NCBI RefSeq assembly: GCF_001522545.3
Contig: NC_031772.1
Span: 2,488,603-2,552,602 of the forward strand
DNA length: 64,000 nucleotides
Direction: 5' to 3'
Source: Parus major
Lineage: Eukaryota; Chordata; Aves; Passeriformes; Paridae
A program made the translations under genes and the position numbers. The notes beneath the pieces were generated by a model. It searched no databases. It was not told the origin of the DNA and saw nothing but the letters and a program-made list of their open reading frames with translations. Position 1 is the first letter of the stretch. Each line of letters begins with the position of its first letter. Shown one piece after another: positions 25,229 to 38,415 of this stretch.

Positions 25229-25470
25229 AAGGGAGATGGCTTCAAACTGAAAGACAGCAGGTTTAGATCAGGTATCTGGAAGAAATTCTTTATTTTGAGG
25301 GAGGTGAGGCCCTGGCACAGGTGTCCAGAGAAGCCCCTGGATCCCAGCAGTGCCCAAGGCCAGGCTGGATGGGGCTGGGACAGTGGGAGCTGTCCCTGCC
25401 ATGGCAGGGGTGACACTGGATGGGCTTTGAGGTCCCTCCCAGCCCAAATCATTCTGTGATTCTGTGATTT
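25229..25470 (+). mobile_element. CR1 LINE 3' fragment with intact terminal octamers
   Basis: The sense strand contains the CR1 peptide-like stretch (FRSGIWKKFFILREVRPWHR, corresponding to the common RLDIRKKFFTMRVVRHWNR). It is followed by 'CCCTGCCATGGCAGGGG', 'GATGGGCTTTGAGGTCCCTC' and two exact ATTCTGTG octamers at 25451-25466, the hallmark CR1 3' end. One sense frame stays open from before 25229 to 25459, although no ORF2 domain remains. It is 5'-truncated, like most avian copies. Confidence 0.94.
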
Positions 25471-26779
25471 TAGTGGGAGCAAAACACAAAATCATCCACA
25501 AGCCCTGAAGAGAAGAGTTCTGCACCTCAGTTCAGGGAATGCAGAAGGGACCGTGCACCGAGGGCCGAGCGTGCCACGGCAAATTACAAATTAACAGCTG
25601 GTATTTAGCAGGCTGTGAATTATTTCCTGCATTTCTGAAGCCTCCTGACACAATACAGTGTAGGCTGCAGCAGGGTGAAGTTTTGGACACTCAGCATTGC
25701 AATGGAACTGCAGAATATACAGGGAAATACACGGGGAAGCATTATGAGGCAGTAAAACATTGTTATGCTGTGCAAAGCATCCAACTTTTAAAAAAGCCCA
25801 GCTTTATTTATGTGCTATCCTGCAAATTCAATTACAGGATTGAAAATTAGCTACAGGTTTTCTGCTTAAAAGTGCTTGTACTCATTTTAGTGTAGACTTC
25901 TTTCTGTCTCTATACCTAAATTATTCCATTAAACACAGGAACACAGTGACAATCTTCTGCAGCCACAAATTCTGCTGGGTGCTCTCCTAATGTGGGCTGG
26001 TCAAATTAATCCAGCACGTTACTCATCTCCTCTCAACCATCAGTATTCCATTTACCATTAACTTTATGGAAAAAAGTGTCAGAGCAAGAAGAGGCAGCTC
26101 TCTACAGAAAGGTGCCTGGAAGGGTTCAGCTACAACTGCACCATGCAAGAGCACCTGGAAAGTGTCTGAAGAAACAGCTGGAGGCATTATCTCTGAGTAG
26201 TGTTACATATTTCCATTTAAAAGTTCAAAACCAGCATTTTCTCCTCTCTCCTTCATGGTGTGCATTGAAAACTGTTTCAATTTCACCTCAATAGCAATGT
26301 AAAATTAACAGGAGAGGAATTCTACTATTGCATTACCTTAAAAATCCACACTGGAACAAACAAGGCAAATGCTGAGGTGGATGAAATGTCTATTTTCTCT
26401 AATTAGCAAGTGGACATCCAGAGCTAAGAATCATCATACTTTGGGAAACATATGTATTTTTTGAAACTAATTTTTATGAGTTAACAACATCTCAAACTCT
26501 GCAGCCAGTTTCCTCAACCAGATTTATCCTCTTTCCCTGGTCTAACCCTTTGTGCCATCCCAGAACAGATTTTGCTTCAAAGACTTATTAGGCAAAAATC
26601 AACAACAAAAAAAACCCCAACAAACCCCAAAACAACAGCAAAAAGATAAACATGCTAAAAAAGCTGTCATTGTATGTATTATAAACTAAGCTTGTAATGG
26701 GATTATTCTTTGGAAAATTTGTTTAAGAAATGAAGTTTGTGGTGCAGCAAGCTTAGAGAAAAAATAATGAATTCACAGA
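25471..26779. other. Unique non-coding sequence, small CpG patch and A/C tract
   Basis: Positions 25549-25580 hold six CpGs in about 30 bases, unusual for this CpG-poor window but far too small for a CpG island. An A/C-rich tract with an A8-C4 core lies at 26603-26646. No gene is recognised. Confidence 0.5.
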
Positions 26780-26990
26780 TGTTCACCTTAATGAACAACA
26801 GATTGAGAATATATTATTAAATTCAAAAGGAAAAGTTTGCATATGTTGTCAAAATTAGGTTTTGATCTTTACAAGCATTGTGCTAATGTGAATAATCAAT
26901 TAATAATTGATTAAAGGCTTCCTCCAAATTTATCATTTTGGAACATTTTATTACTTATTTAATTTCTCCTCAGAAGTCAATAGATCAGTG
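26780..26990. promoter_or_regulatory. Candidate conserved non-coding element with TAAT palindrome
   Basis: A repeat-free AT-rich block centred on an inverted repeat with 10-bp arms (26893-26902 and 26904-26913, core AATCAATTA/TAATTGATT). The palindrome places homeodomain-type ATTA/TAAT and CAATTA cores on both strands. Enhancer function is inference and no conservation data were available. Confidence 0.25.
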
Positions 26991-29219
26991 TGTGAATAGG
27001 TTACTCCTGGACACTTTAATATACAGTATCCATCTCTGATAGAAAAAGCCCCATTCAGGTGATGAAGAAGTTGTCATATTGTTAAGGCTAAACAACAACA
27101 ACCCTCTTGGCACAAGCATTCTCTGTCTGAAGGATTTTCCCACCTTGCCTGTGTTTGTGCAGTGCAGCAGCTGCTTTAGGAATCACATCTCTCAGCATGG
27201 GATGGATTTGGGCTGCAGCAGCCTTGGACCTGCTGCAGGAAGCACTTCAAGAGCCAAAGGTGGCAAGGCAGGGAGGGAAGCGTGGTCAGCTCCCATCCCT
27301 TGCACAAACCCCAGCCCTGGGAAAAGGAATCCAGCCCAAAGCATGGAGGAAATTAAATCTGTCACACACAGAGCTGCAGGTTATGGGTTCTCACCTCAGC
27401 AATGAGAGCTCACTCCATTTACTGCTGATACAACGTGAAATCAGAGCTGGGAGACAACCTCTACCAAACAAGGGATGAATTTTATCATTTCCACTACACT
27501 ACACTGCAGTGTGGACTTTGGGCCAGTCCTTTATGCAATGCCATATCCAATTAACAGCAACAAACATCATGGAGCTTAACGAGCTCCCTGTGGATGGTGG
27601 GGAGACGCCTGCTGGATCCTGCCTGCTGACAGGGAAAAATGCCTTGGACAGGAGAAACTTGTGTAATTTCACTGGATTACAAAGCAAGCTGCAATTTGAA
27701 AGCTGTGAAAAGCCACAAGAAACCTTGCTTTGAAATATTCTTCCACTAGCTACTTCTGTTGGCAGCCACAATATGGAACATCCCTCATTTCAAGAGTTCA
27801 AGTCCCAAACTCGAGCAGGGAGCTTGGAGCAAAGTGCAAAGGGAAGAGCAGCGGCTGCTCGGGGTCCCACTTAATTTCCAGGTAGCTGGACACCCTCTGC
27901 AATTAAGTAAAAGGTAAAATTTCCAGACAAACACCCCCCTGCAGTGCTACAGCATCTTGAACTCACCAGTAGAGGCTTAAATCAATCTGGCAGCAAATTG
28001 AATTGGGCCAGGAATGGCTCTGCACAGCCTCCTGCCCAAACCCTCTTCTGAAGGATGCTCCTGGATCAGCCACCAGCCCCTCTGGCAGTGGGTTAAGGGA
28101 AAAAGTTCTTGTATTCTTCACCAAATTATGTCTGGAGAGATGTTTGAGGAGTGCCTGGAGCCCTGTGTTGGGCAGGTGAACAACTCCATCACTGCAGCTC
28201 AGTGCAGAGTAAACCACAAACCAACATCCAAAAGGTCCAGTTCCTACTGAGCACGTGGCTTCTTCAAAGCCTTTCTTCTACTGCCATCCAAACTTTATTT
28301 TTTAAATTTCTTGGCAAAAAAAATGAAATTAAATCAATTTCACACACACAGTTGCAAACACATGGAATATACAAATAATAGTATATAATGGGTAGGAGCT
28401 GAATGTCTCTTCCATGCAAACACAACCTGTCCCTACAGGAATCTTAACAGAATGTGAACAATATTTTGGGAGAAGTTACCTCATCACTGTTACCTCAATG
28501 GCTCTCAAAAGCTGTGAAGGGATGTTTGTGATTTATAGCAAGCTATAACATAAAGTGAATTTATGACACCATAAAACCAGCCAAATTCTGCACACAAAAT
28601 CAACACCATCCTGCCAGGACTTATGTAAGTAGCAGAACTTATTTTCCAAGAAATATGAATTACTTTTTATATCGGTTCACTTTCACTGAAATTCCAGATT
28701 TTTCAAATGACAATATAAGCCTAAAATAATTCCCAGGTTTATATGAGATGAGTTAGTTTTTTAATGTCAATCATTTGACTTGGGTCTCATCAAGAACATT
28801 TAACAAAACCATTCCTCACCTTAAAAAAAAAATTATAAGAAAAATCCAAGTAAAGGCATAATTTAACAAACCTTTCATATCTAAAATAATTTCAAACTCA
28901 TAAAAAAAGAAAAGCACTTTTTTCTTCAGATGCAGAATATTCTGAAACCTAGACAAAATAGACAAAGAGAAAATGAAATACTGTACTTTGAGAGGCTGAT
29001 AACAGAGCTTGTAACAAAGCACTCTTTTCCCCCTGGCTTTTGTAGACCCCAGAAAATACTTTCAGCAAATTCAAATGCAGATGAGCTCAGGATGGAAAAT
29101 ACCCAGCTACTCCTCAAGATTCAGCCAAAACAGGCAGAGAAACCTTTCTCAGCTGCCCGAGTTTGGAAATGCTTCTGAAGAGTTGCAATCCATATGGAAA
29201 GTGGTCATCAGAGACATTT
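26991..29219. other. Unique non-coding sequence, no gene recognised
   Basis: The section 27120-27400 is G+C-richer with overlapping frames of about 107 codons that lack motifs. The remainder is AT-rich. No repeat family or RNA gene is supported. Confidence 0.5.
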
Positions 29220-29560
29220 GCTTAATAGCTTTATTAATTCTGTTTGTTTATTGAAAGCCCTTAACCAAATTGAATATTAATGTTATTTTCTGCAAGACAT
29301 CCCAACAAGCCTAATCCTCAGATGTGCAGCAACTAATTAAAAAGTTGTGTGGATGAGAATTGGGTTACCCTTCACTTTGTCAGCAGACTTGCACACTGAA
29401 GCATAGATTTCCTGTACTCACTCAGACTGAAAGTGATTTAATTATGAAACAGAGTGCAACTGCAATGTAAATGCAATTTATCGAAGCAAAAGGTGCAACT
29501 GGAGCCGTGTAAAAGTGTAAATTTACAGATGACATAAATATGGTATTTTACTGGGGAAGC
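29220..29560. promoter_or_regulatory. Candidate conserved non-coding element
   Basis: Repeat-free AT-rich sequence with TAATTA at 29334-29339 and TTTAATTATG at about 29437-29446, and a high proportion of mixed-complexity 'exon-like' sequence without an open frame. It is one of several similar blocks in the window. The assignment is inferred from texture only. Confidence 0.22.
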
Positions 29561-32105
29561 AAATGTTTTTTGAAACATCATAAAAGCAGCAGTGAAATGC
29601 TGAAGACCTGCAGTAAAACTAAGTACAAGAAAATTAAAGCTTTATAACAAGAGCAGCTCCTTTTCTACAGAATTGCTCATATTTGCCAGAGATGCTGCTC
29701 TCACACAACTATTCCCATTATCTCTCCTCATTCTGAAATTACTTTGAGGCATAAGAATAAGAAGAATAAGGATGATGAGTATTGAACGGTTGAGTCCAGG
29801 CAATAGGCACGAGCTGGCCTTTGTCTTCTCCTGAGAGACCTTCTGAGATTTATGTGATGCTGTACCTTTTTCTTTCTGAGAAATGGATGACTGAAGTCAG
29901 CAAATAATTTAGACAAAGCCCAGCTTTCACAAGCCTAGCCAGAAGAATATTCCTCTGATGTTTTATTTTTTTTTATAAGAATGGTTCTATTCATTTAATG
30001 CATTTAAATACAGTAAAGAAAAAAAAAGAACTAAAAAGAGGAAGAGTTCTTTCCCAAGAACTTCAAAAGAACCAAACTATTATATAAAATCAAATCAGAT
30101 AATATTTCCTGATATAAGAATATTAATATTGGAATACTCAGTCTTTTCTAAAGCCTGAAGAACAGATGAATTACGACTGTTCATGCCATCATTTATATGA
30201 ATTAGTACTTCTTTGCCACCCAGAGTATCATCACTAAATTCCAAAAATTACTGTAGAGACAGAGACATGAAAGTGCATGATGTGTTTGCCAAGATTAAAA
30301 TTTGTTGTACACTTAACATCCCAGACTAGAAATGCAGTGTGCTTGCAAATACTGTTTTTCTTTTAAAAAATGACTGCTGATATTCATATCCCTGGGAGAC
30401 AGCTTTCACCTGCTAACAAGGAATCTATTTAAGGGAAAAAAAACAACAACAAAAAACAGTGCAGAGCAGAAATGGAAGACAAATGGTCTTCTAATAGAAA
30501 AAAAAAAAGTTTATTTCTCTTTTTCCCATTTTTTGAGGTTAAAATGATGTAAATAACAAGGAGTTTTGAATTTGTAGGAAAAGATGGAGTAGGTTCCCAT
30601 ATGGAGCAGGCTGTGAGTGAGGCAGCCTGACCTTGCCACCGTCCTGTTGGATCTCAGGTTTAATAAGAGAGGCAGAATCTCTGCTGGCCTGTGCTGTGCT
30701 TCAGGAGGAATTCCCCCGCTACAGCAACTCAGAAATGAACCATCACTGCAGCAAGATCTCAGGACAAGGATGTCATTAGGGTTCCACTAACTGGAAGAAA
30801 AATCAAGGTCTTGATTTTACATGATTGAGCATCTCCTGCCCTGACTTTTAAGACGAAATGTCCGACCTGTCTGAAGCACAGGCAGGAGTTTGTCAGTGGA
30901 TTTAGCAAGCAGGAGGTTGGAAGGTGAAGCAAAACAACGTTTCTTTTCCATTTCCAGCTTTGCACTCCACACACATTTCCTGCCACATCTCATTTGAGTG
31001 CAAAGTTCTCATTTTCCTGGACACAACTTCCTCGCCCAGTGCTCCTTGGCGAGAATCCCACCAGGATTCTCCGTTATCAGCGATATTCCACGGCCTGGGA
31101 GCACCCACAGGCAGCAGCCAAGGTACTGCAACACTCCAAGGACTGACCAAGAGGGCTTGAAATTTCACCATCCTCTGTTCCAAAGCAGGCACTGGTTTCC
31201 CTCACAGCTGAAAGGCTGATTTGCACAGGCTTTTATAAGGAATCAGACAATAGAGTGAATTAAAGGACAAATAAAACATATTAAAAGTCAGCTATAAATG
31301 TTACTTTTTAAAACTGAAAAAACCCCTCCCTGTAAATCTTGTTTCAATGAGATGTCAAAAAAAAACCCCCTAACAACCATTTTATGACTCAACTTCTTGC
31401 CATGCATGCTGTAAGTTATTTATGCCACCCGATAATTCGTTTCTTTTTCCCTTTTTCTCCTAAACTGAATAGAACTGAACTGATGAGAGAGTGGGTTTGA
31501 CTTCTCTGAATCAAAGGTATGATTAAAAATTAAAGCCCAGTTCCATTTTCCACATCTCATGTACATGTGACATGTGACACACACAAGCCTTTGTGAGTGC
31601 ACAACTCAACATCAGCTCCACAAAGTCTACTCCCACCCATGAAAGGCTCACAGCTCCAAGCCCTTGACACAGATCTGTTTGGTTTTTGGGGTTTTTGGGG
31701 TGCACACAGCAGCCTGGCAGGAGATAAAAATCCTTTTCAGGCCCTCTGGAGCAGGGTGCCTGGCTGGCTGTGCCGTGGCCTGGTGTGCAGTCAGCAGACT
31801 GCAACATCACAGATGAGAAATGAGAAATTTTGAGGGCAATTGAGCACAATGAATTTTCACAGTGGATCAACACAAAGTCATTTGGAATGGGTATTTCTGA
31901 AGCACTGATACAATGAACACATTTATAGTGTTCAATGGCCCTAAAGAAATCACCTTTTCACCTGTGGCAAAGCTGCTGCTGAGAGTGACTTCTCAGATGT
32001 TGGATTTTAATGTCTGCTTATATGCAGGGTGCATAGATATATATGTCAGCTCACACACATGCATATCTTCAATCTGACAATCAGCTTTTTGGCATATTAT
32101 GAAAA

Positions 32106-32138
32106 AAAATAAAAATAATAATAATAATAAAAAAAAAT
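32106..32138 (+). repeat. (TAA)n microsatellite
   Basis: About six TAA units flanked by A runs on both sides. Confidence 0.9.
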
Positions 32139-32243
32139 CTATTGAAACAAAAGCTTCACCAAGCTTTAAAACCCCTCATGTTTTTTGACTCTAACTGGTT
32201 GCAAAGCAACTCCATGGTAAAGGCAAATCTCATGCCAGGAATA

Positions 32244-32270
32244 CAAAAAAATATATATATATATATAAAA
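32244..32270 (+). repeat. (TA)n microsatellite in A-rich context
   Basis: About eight to nine AT dinucleotides flanked by A runs. Confidence 0.9.
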
Positions 32271-33116
32271 GTGGTGGGCTACAGAAATCTGGTTATCTTA
32301 CAGAGAAGGAATAAGACCCCCTCATGCTCTCCAGCTCTTCTCTTGCCTGTAAGATGCTGAATTGAGGAGCTCACTGTGCCCAGCTGAGGTACAAGGGAGT
32401 CACTAAATTGTCTTTCAGCTTCATACAGTTCTCCTGCTGTAGTTTATAGGAGGGTACACACACTCACTGATAGATTCTTATTTTTCTTTTGGGGTTTTTA
32501 TGCTTAATCTGGGTTGTTAAAAAGATCAGAGCTGTACTTTTACTCTTGAGCTACTTCAGCAGCCCCAGTAACTCTTTTGGCCGTGCTGGGCATTTCAAGT
32601 GAGCCTGTGTTTGCATCAAAGCCTTGCCTTGGTCCATGGCTAGTTATTATATCTGCAGGCATGGCAGCTAACAACAGGCAACTCCATTCCAATTTATTCT
32701 GCACTGTCTCCATGCTTCCCTTCTCAGGGATTAAGCACCTTGAAGCAACCATCTTGTTGCTATTTCTGTGGTTATTTCTGAAATAACAATACATGCTTCA
32801 GTAATAGCAAGTCATTTCCCCTTCCTCTGACTGATGAATGGATTTGCCACATTCTTCTGTGAGTGCTTTCCAGACCAGTCAAATTAACCTTTTGCCTGTC
32901 TAACAGCCCGTTTCAGTGCTCTGTGCCCTCAGCACAACCTGTCAAAGCAGTTAAGTACAGCAGAACTGGGAGACTCCAAGCCACCAGTCAGAGATTACAC
33001 AGAATTCTGGCACTTGTCTGTTCTGCTGTTTGGAGGAAAGAACTCATCACTTTTTTCTTGCCTGGGGGCTGCACACCAACCACAGGAGTTCCCTTTCACA
33101 GGTAGAGCATTGAGAA

Positions 33117-33184
33117 CACAGTGTAGTGTCAATGAAGCTGTTCTGAGAGGACAGAACAGCTTTATCCTTTACAACTGAACTGTG
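33117..33184 (+). ncRNA. Candidate miRNA-precursor-like hairpin (unproven)
   Basis: The inner stem pairs 33132-33145 (ATGAAGCTGTTCTG) with 33152-33165 (CAGAACAGCTTTAT): 14 pairs with one G-U, around a 6-base loop. Further out, 33128-33129 pairs with 33171-33172 and 33125-33127 (AGT) with 33174-33176 (ACT). A closing helix joins CACAGT (33117-33122) to ACTGTG (33179-33184). The whole fold is 68 nt with small internal loops, a size and shape like animal pre-miRNAs. I do not recognise a known miRNA family in the arms. Chance folds of this quality do occur, so the call rests on structure alone. Confidence 0.25.
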
Positions 33185-34410
33185 AGGCTGTGGATGATCA
33201 TCACGGGATCGTTTTCACAGCGACTTCTCCTTCCCTTTCTGCCCCTTCCCTTTTGGCTTCTCCAGCCATCAGAAGGCTGCTGATATGCCAATACTGCCAT
33301 GAATGTGTGACACCACAAGAAAACATCTACTAAAAAGGCAGGACACTTTCTAAATTAGGGAGCTGGAGGAAGGATATTTACCTTGATAGCTGCAAGATCC
33401 CAATGCCACTCCCCCCTTTATGATATCCCTCTCCAGGTTTATATTGCAGATGGAGAGGTATTCACAAAAAATCCTGTTTGTGTCTGGCATCTTTTGAGAA
33501 AGTGTTGTGATCCCAGTGGTAGGAACAGTGGCAGAAAAGAACACTTCAGTGGCAACTAATTCTTTGCAGTTATTTCTGAGAGTGCTGGAATCCAGCTCTC
33601 TCCAATTACAGAGCTTTTCCTCCCCTTAGCAGAATCAAGAACAAAGCACTGAGTGACCCTCCTAAATCTTGTTTCAATTCCTCAGGCTGCTGCAGTAGCT
33701 GCCAAAGGTGGCTCACTGAGGTATCTCCTCATCTGCACAAGCCACTTTATAAAGTCCCTAAAGGCTCTCAGAGCCCCAAGTGTCTTTAGGATATTGATGG
33801 GTGCTTGCTCACGGCGTCCTTGTGCATTTAATGGCCTGATGCAAATCCTCGGTGCCAGGATGGGAACTGATCTGTGTGAGTGCCAGAGAGGGGCAAGCAC
33901 AGCCAGGAATGGGCAAGCAGAACCTCGCCTGCAAAGCTCTCAGCTTTCTGACTCCCTGGATTACCACAGGGAGGTGTTTGGGAAAGCACAGAGTGCAGAG
34001 ATTAAGATGCTATAACTGGGAGCAAATGCAGCAGTCATCTCCACTGCCACTCCATTCCTGGGAGGAGAATTTAACACAGTTTGGGGTTCTTTTCTTTCAG
34101 TTTCTCTGACAGAGTTCTCAGATCTGAATCATCTTCATGAGGGGCCTTCTGGATGTTTTTTTGGGGGTTTTTGGTGTTTTCTTTCTGTTTTGTTTCTTTT
34201 CCCTCTCTTCTTAGGCCCTGCATTCTCTCACAATGGCAAATATCTGTTGTTTTGTACTAGTTTCTCTGCTTGAACAAACAGGAAAATGAATCCACAAATA
34301 CAGAGCCTTTCTTTTTTATCCCCTTAGTTACTTGTGTAGATGATGAATATATTTTTGATAAGGTTGATAAGATGAAAAGAGGAATAGAGAGGATGAGAAT
34401 TTTGACTGAA
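33185..34410. other. Unique non-coding sequence, no gene recognised
   Basis: Mixed-composition single-copy DNA. A T7-G5-T5 motif lies at 34155-34171. The 120-codon plus frame at 33653-34015 has no motif or splice framing. Confidence 0.5.
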
Positions 34411-34690
34411 AGCAACCTCTGGAGCTCATCCAGTCTAACCCCTGCTCAGAGTACATCCACCTAGAAGATGTTGCCCTGCCCATGTCTAAATTTCTCCAAG
34501 GATGGAGATTCCAGAGGATTTCTGGGGAAATTCTCCCAGTGATAGGTGCCCACAGTGTCTCCATTTTCTCTGTGGCAGCTGCAGACTGTGATGAGATCTT
34601 CCCTTCACCTTTTTTTCTCCAGGAGGGACAAACCCAAATCCCAGCCTCTCCTCCCAGGACATGAACCAGCTCATGGTCAGCCCTGCCTAA
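34411..34690 (-). mobile_element. CR1 LINE fragment, internally deleted
   Basis: The plus strand shows the antisense CR1 blocks 'GGAGCTCATCCAGTCTAACC', 'CCCTGCTCAGAGTA', 'TCTCCAAGGATGGAGATTCC' and, after a deletion, 'TGTGATGAGATCTTCCCTTC', then 'CCCAGCCTCTCCTCCCAGGA'. The order fits the 3' region of an avian CR1 inserted on the minus strand. It is diverged, and no terminal octamer was found at the left end. Confidence 0.8.
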
Positions 34691-37600
34691 CTTTTTTCAG
34701 TAAGTCCAAGCCCAGACACAGCCCAGACTCCAGGCAGGGGCTCACAAGAGCACAACAATAATTTCCTTGGACTCACTGCCTTTACTCTGCTAATGCAGCA
34801 CAGGCTGTGTCTGGATTATTACCTGTAAAGTGTTTTGCAATTGAAAATCTCTTTCCCATCTAAAGCATCCTCCAATCAAGGGAAAAAAAAAAAAAAAAAC
34901 AAACAAAAAACCCAAACAACAAAACTCTGCAAGTCCAAAAGATATTAAAGTCCCAGAGATCAAGCTTTGGAAATTTGTGTTGTGAAGGTTATTATGTCAG
35001 AGTGTCCTCCCAGGGAGGGCTGACAAAGGAAGAAAATATCCAAATACAACAGAACATACTGTAAAACATTGCTCACTGCTCAATCCAATCAGCAACCAAG
35101 GACACAACCTCAATAAATTCTTAATAAGTTTACCAATCCTTATAGAACAGATACTCACAGACCATTAATATCTAGCTCCCAGAATATTGCATCTGCTAGT
35201 ATATGAACTTGGTAGAGTCAAATAGAATTTCTTTTCCATACTCAACACAATCAGTAGAAGCAACTATTTCAAATGCTGTCATAAAATCAGAAAAATACAG
35301 ATTACTTTACTGTCAACATTTCAACAATCCAGACTCTGATTATTTTAATATTTAATAATTTTATACAACTATTATAGAGATGCTGCTCTAAAACTGGTAC
35401 CATCCTCTACTTTAAACTGAAGCCCTGATTCTGAAGTTACAAATGCACTTTGTTGCAGTTGCCCAGGCAAAAAAAAAGGTGAGCTCTGTAAATCCTCTCC
35501 CCATACAATGAAAAACTGGGGCAAAAAAGCAGGTCCTCTGTCATCCCTGACAGGGTAATGAATGTAATCGAGGGGTTGAAGGTATGGCTTGTGCTTCTCT
35601 GCAGAAACACTGCTTATTCCAAGACATGAATCACCAAAGAGAATGGGGTGGAAAAGTGCCTTTGATCACCCTCAGGATGCTCTCTGTACTTCCCAACCAC
35701 AGCTCAAAAAGCTCCTTTATTGTCCACCATTGTCTTTTTTTATTTGTCCTGCTGTTTTCCTCTGAAGTGACTGAGTAATTTTTGCAATTGGATGGTAAAA
35801 CTTGTGTTACCATTAGATAATGACGACTTGAAAAGAATTCTTACAATTTCTATGGAGTTTATAAAGGTTGTCCATAACAAACACAAACATCCATTCCTTG
35901 GCTGCTTCAGCTCTTATATTTGCCTATTACTTGCTCAGGTGTTTCTGGCTTCATCTCCTTTTAACAGCTTTCCTAATAAACTGCTTTAAAGAATGCAATC
36001 TACAACTTACCATGGTGAAATCACACGAATAAATAGAAAATAAAGTTGTACTACATTATAACAGAGTAAGGTTAGCTTTCTTCACAGCAAATCCAGTCAA
36101 ACCACGCTGGGCACCTAAAACCAGCTGTGACTGTGCTTTCTGTTGCTGACCTGACCCAAATCTCAGAATAAAGTTCCAAAAACTTTACAGCACAGGCTGT
36201 TACGGTGCACTGAGGTCCATGGAAAGCAAGTCCATGCCAAGAGACAAAAGCACTCTAACACTGCAGCTAGCAGCTTGTTCTATTTATTGGTTTAGCAGCA
36301 CCCCTTCCCTCTTTCAGACAGCAGAAATGGTGCCCACCTGTCCTTCTCCCCAGCTATTTTGGCTTGTGTTACAGTCAGGGGAAATGGGAAAGCTCAGAGA
36401 GGAAGCAACTCACAAAACCCAAACCGTTTTTTATCCTGCTATAAAACCATAAGACAGCATAAAGGCAGTGCAATGCCAGCTAAACTGGTGTAGCTGACAG
36501 GTATATGCACTGAAAATATGCTGGCAATTAGGAGCCTTGGCAAAAAAAAAAGCAAACACACACAACTTTGATGAGGACACTGCTCCCAGCAGCTCCAGGC
36601 ACAGCTGGCACCAAGGAGCCTGTCCTGGACAGGGATCCTCTGTGCTTTCTCTCCAAACCAGCACAGAACAAACACCTTTTGCTTCAAAGAGCTGATCTTG
36701 AGGCCCCAAGGAGAGGATTAGGAGCTCTTGTAGCAAAGGCAGCACGGATGAATATGAGTCTTTCTCTGGTACCAGAGGAGATTTTGTGGGAAAAGTGGCA
36801 CACGTGGGTAAAGCACTCGAGCATCTCCTGGCACCTCCTGGCAGATCTGTCCCCAGGAGCAGAGCCCCAGGCTGGCACAGGACTCATCTGCCCCATGCAG
36901 AAACCTGGAGGAGCTGCTGCTTCCTTCTCCACACAGAAGCTCTGATGTAGAATATCGAAAGACATTTTCAAAAATTCTTACATTTTCCTTTTTTTGTTTT
37001 TTGTTTTTTTTTTTTTTTAAATAGGCAGGAAGGAGGCTGAATGGAGTTTGGAGGCTTCCAAGGGCAGGAAAGCAGGTGGTTGAGCGAGGACATGGGGGCA
37101 TGCTGAACATTGTGAGGCTGAAGTTCTATTTCCTCCTCCAATTTGTCAAACAGAACGTTATAAAGAGTTACAGAACCAAGAAATGTCAGACAAATACAGA
37201 AAAGCTCTGAAACCTTTTGTGATAAAGCAAAATTAACAAGTATAGTTACAACAGCTGCATGAACAACTGTGTTTCCAAGGCAACAACTCACAATTCTTAC
37301 AGCTATAAAAAATCCTGGGCACCACGGGGGAGTTGTGAAATTAGGGAGACTCCAGCTAAAATAGAATATAGAAAAATGGACTAAAGCAGGGGGACAGCAG
37401 GAAAGCTGAAATTATGAAACTCACACTGCTTTTTAACAGCTGCAGCCTGAGCACACCTCGGTTTGGAGGAGTCCTGGCCCTCAGCTCTGTCCCACCACTG
37501 TCCCTTTGTCCCCAGGTCCCACCTGCCCACTCTGCAGTGCCACAGGAAAACAACTGTTAGCTTAAAATCGGCAATTATTGCCACTTTTCTTGCAGGGTAA

Positions 37601-38415
37601 TGGCACAAACCTGCCTGTGCTATTTTCTGGCCTGAGCAAGAGTCTGTCCTCTTAGCAAAGAGTGCACTGGGATAAATAATCCCTCCAAATCACTCCATGG
37701 AAAGAGAGCAGAAAGCTCAGTGCTTTGCTTTTTAACATTATTGCTGCGCATATGTGACAATAAAATGTTAAACCTTACAATTTTAAAAAGCAATATTTTG
37801 TTTTAAACAAACTCACAAACATAATTAAATCCCCAGAATTCCACATGAATTTGTAAGCAGCACCTCTCAGGCCCCCTGGATTATGTGTCGTGTGGCTGGA
37901 TACGTGTGTGTGCAAATTAAACAGATAAAAGCAAACTTTGGGAGTTAAGAACACATAATTACACACCATGCACAGGCACTTGGTAAGGACTGCTAATTTA
38001 AAAAGCCCACAGGCACACATCTTTCTTCCAAAGCATTGGAATTTGCAGTGTGAGGCTTAGGAAGGTACATCAGGTTATGGGATTGAACGTGGATTTCATT
38101 ACTAGCACTAGTAATTGGCTCCCAGATGAAAATATCCTGGTCAGGTGAAGAGGCCCTGGACACCCCTGGGAGCCAGGAGTCTGCTCTGGGGCAGTGGTTG
38201 AGAGCAGTGGGGCTGGGATGGTTATTTTGCACTCAGGGGGATGCAGAAGTGTGGTTTGGCCAATGCTCCTGGCCATGTTTCTGTGCCAGTGGATCAGCTC
38301 TGTGCTCAGCCCTCCACAGAACCCCCAAGGCTGCAAAAGCCCAAGAGCAAGGCCAAGTTAAGCCAGCACTGCAGGGCTCAGCACTAAACTGCACTCCCAG
38401 GTTCCACAGCCACAC
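34691..38415. other. Unique non-coding sequence with poly-A/T tracts
   Basis: An A run of 17 with an A/C-rich tail lies at 34883-34925, and a T-rich tract at 36987-37018. Neither has a polyadenylation signal or a recognisable retrocopy. The section 36560-36920 is G+C-richer with overlapping frames of 95-130 codons on both strands, which I judge to be chance. Confidence 0.5.

Larger units (their letters stand above)
29561..33116. other. Unique non-coding sequence with small microsatellites
   Basis: Contains poly-A/T runs, two A-C motifs (31317-31326, 31357-31370), a GT-rich repeat of T5G4 (31681-31700), (TAA)n at 32110-32131 and (TA)n at 32250-32267. No coding gene was recognised. Confidence 0.5.
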
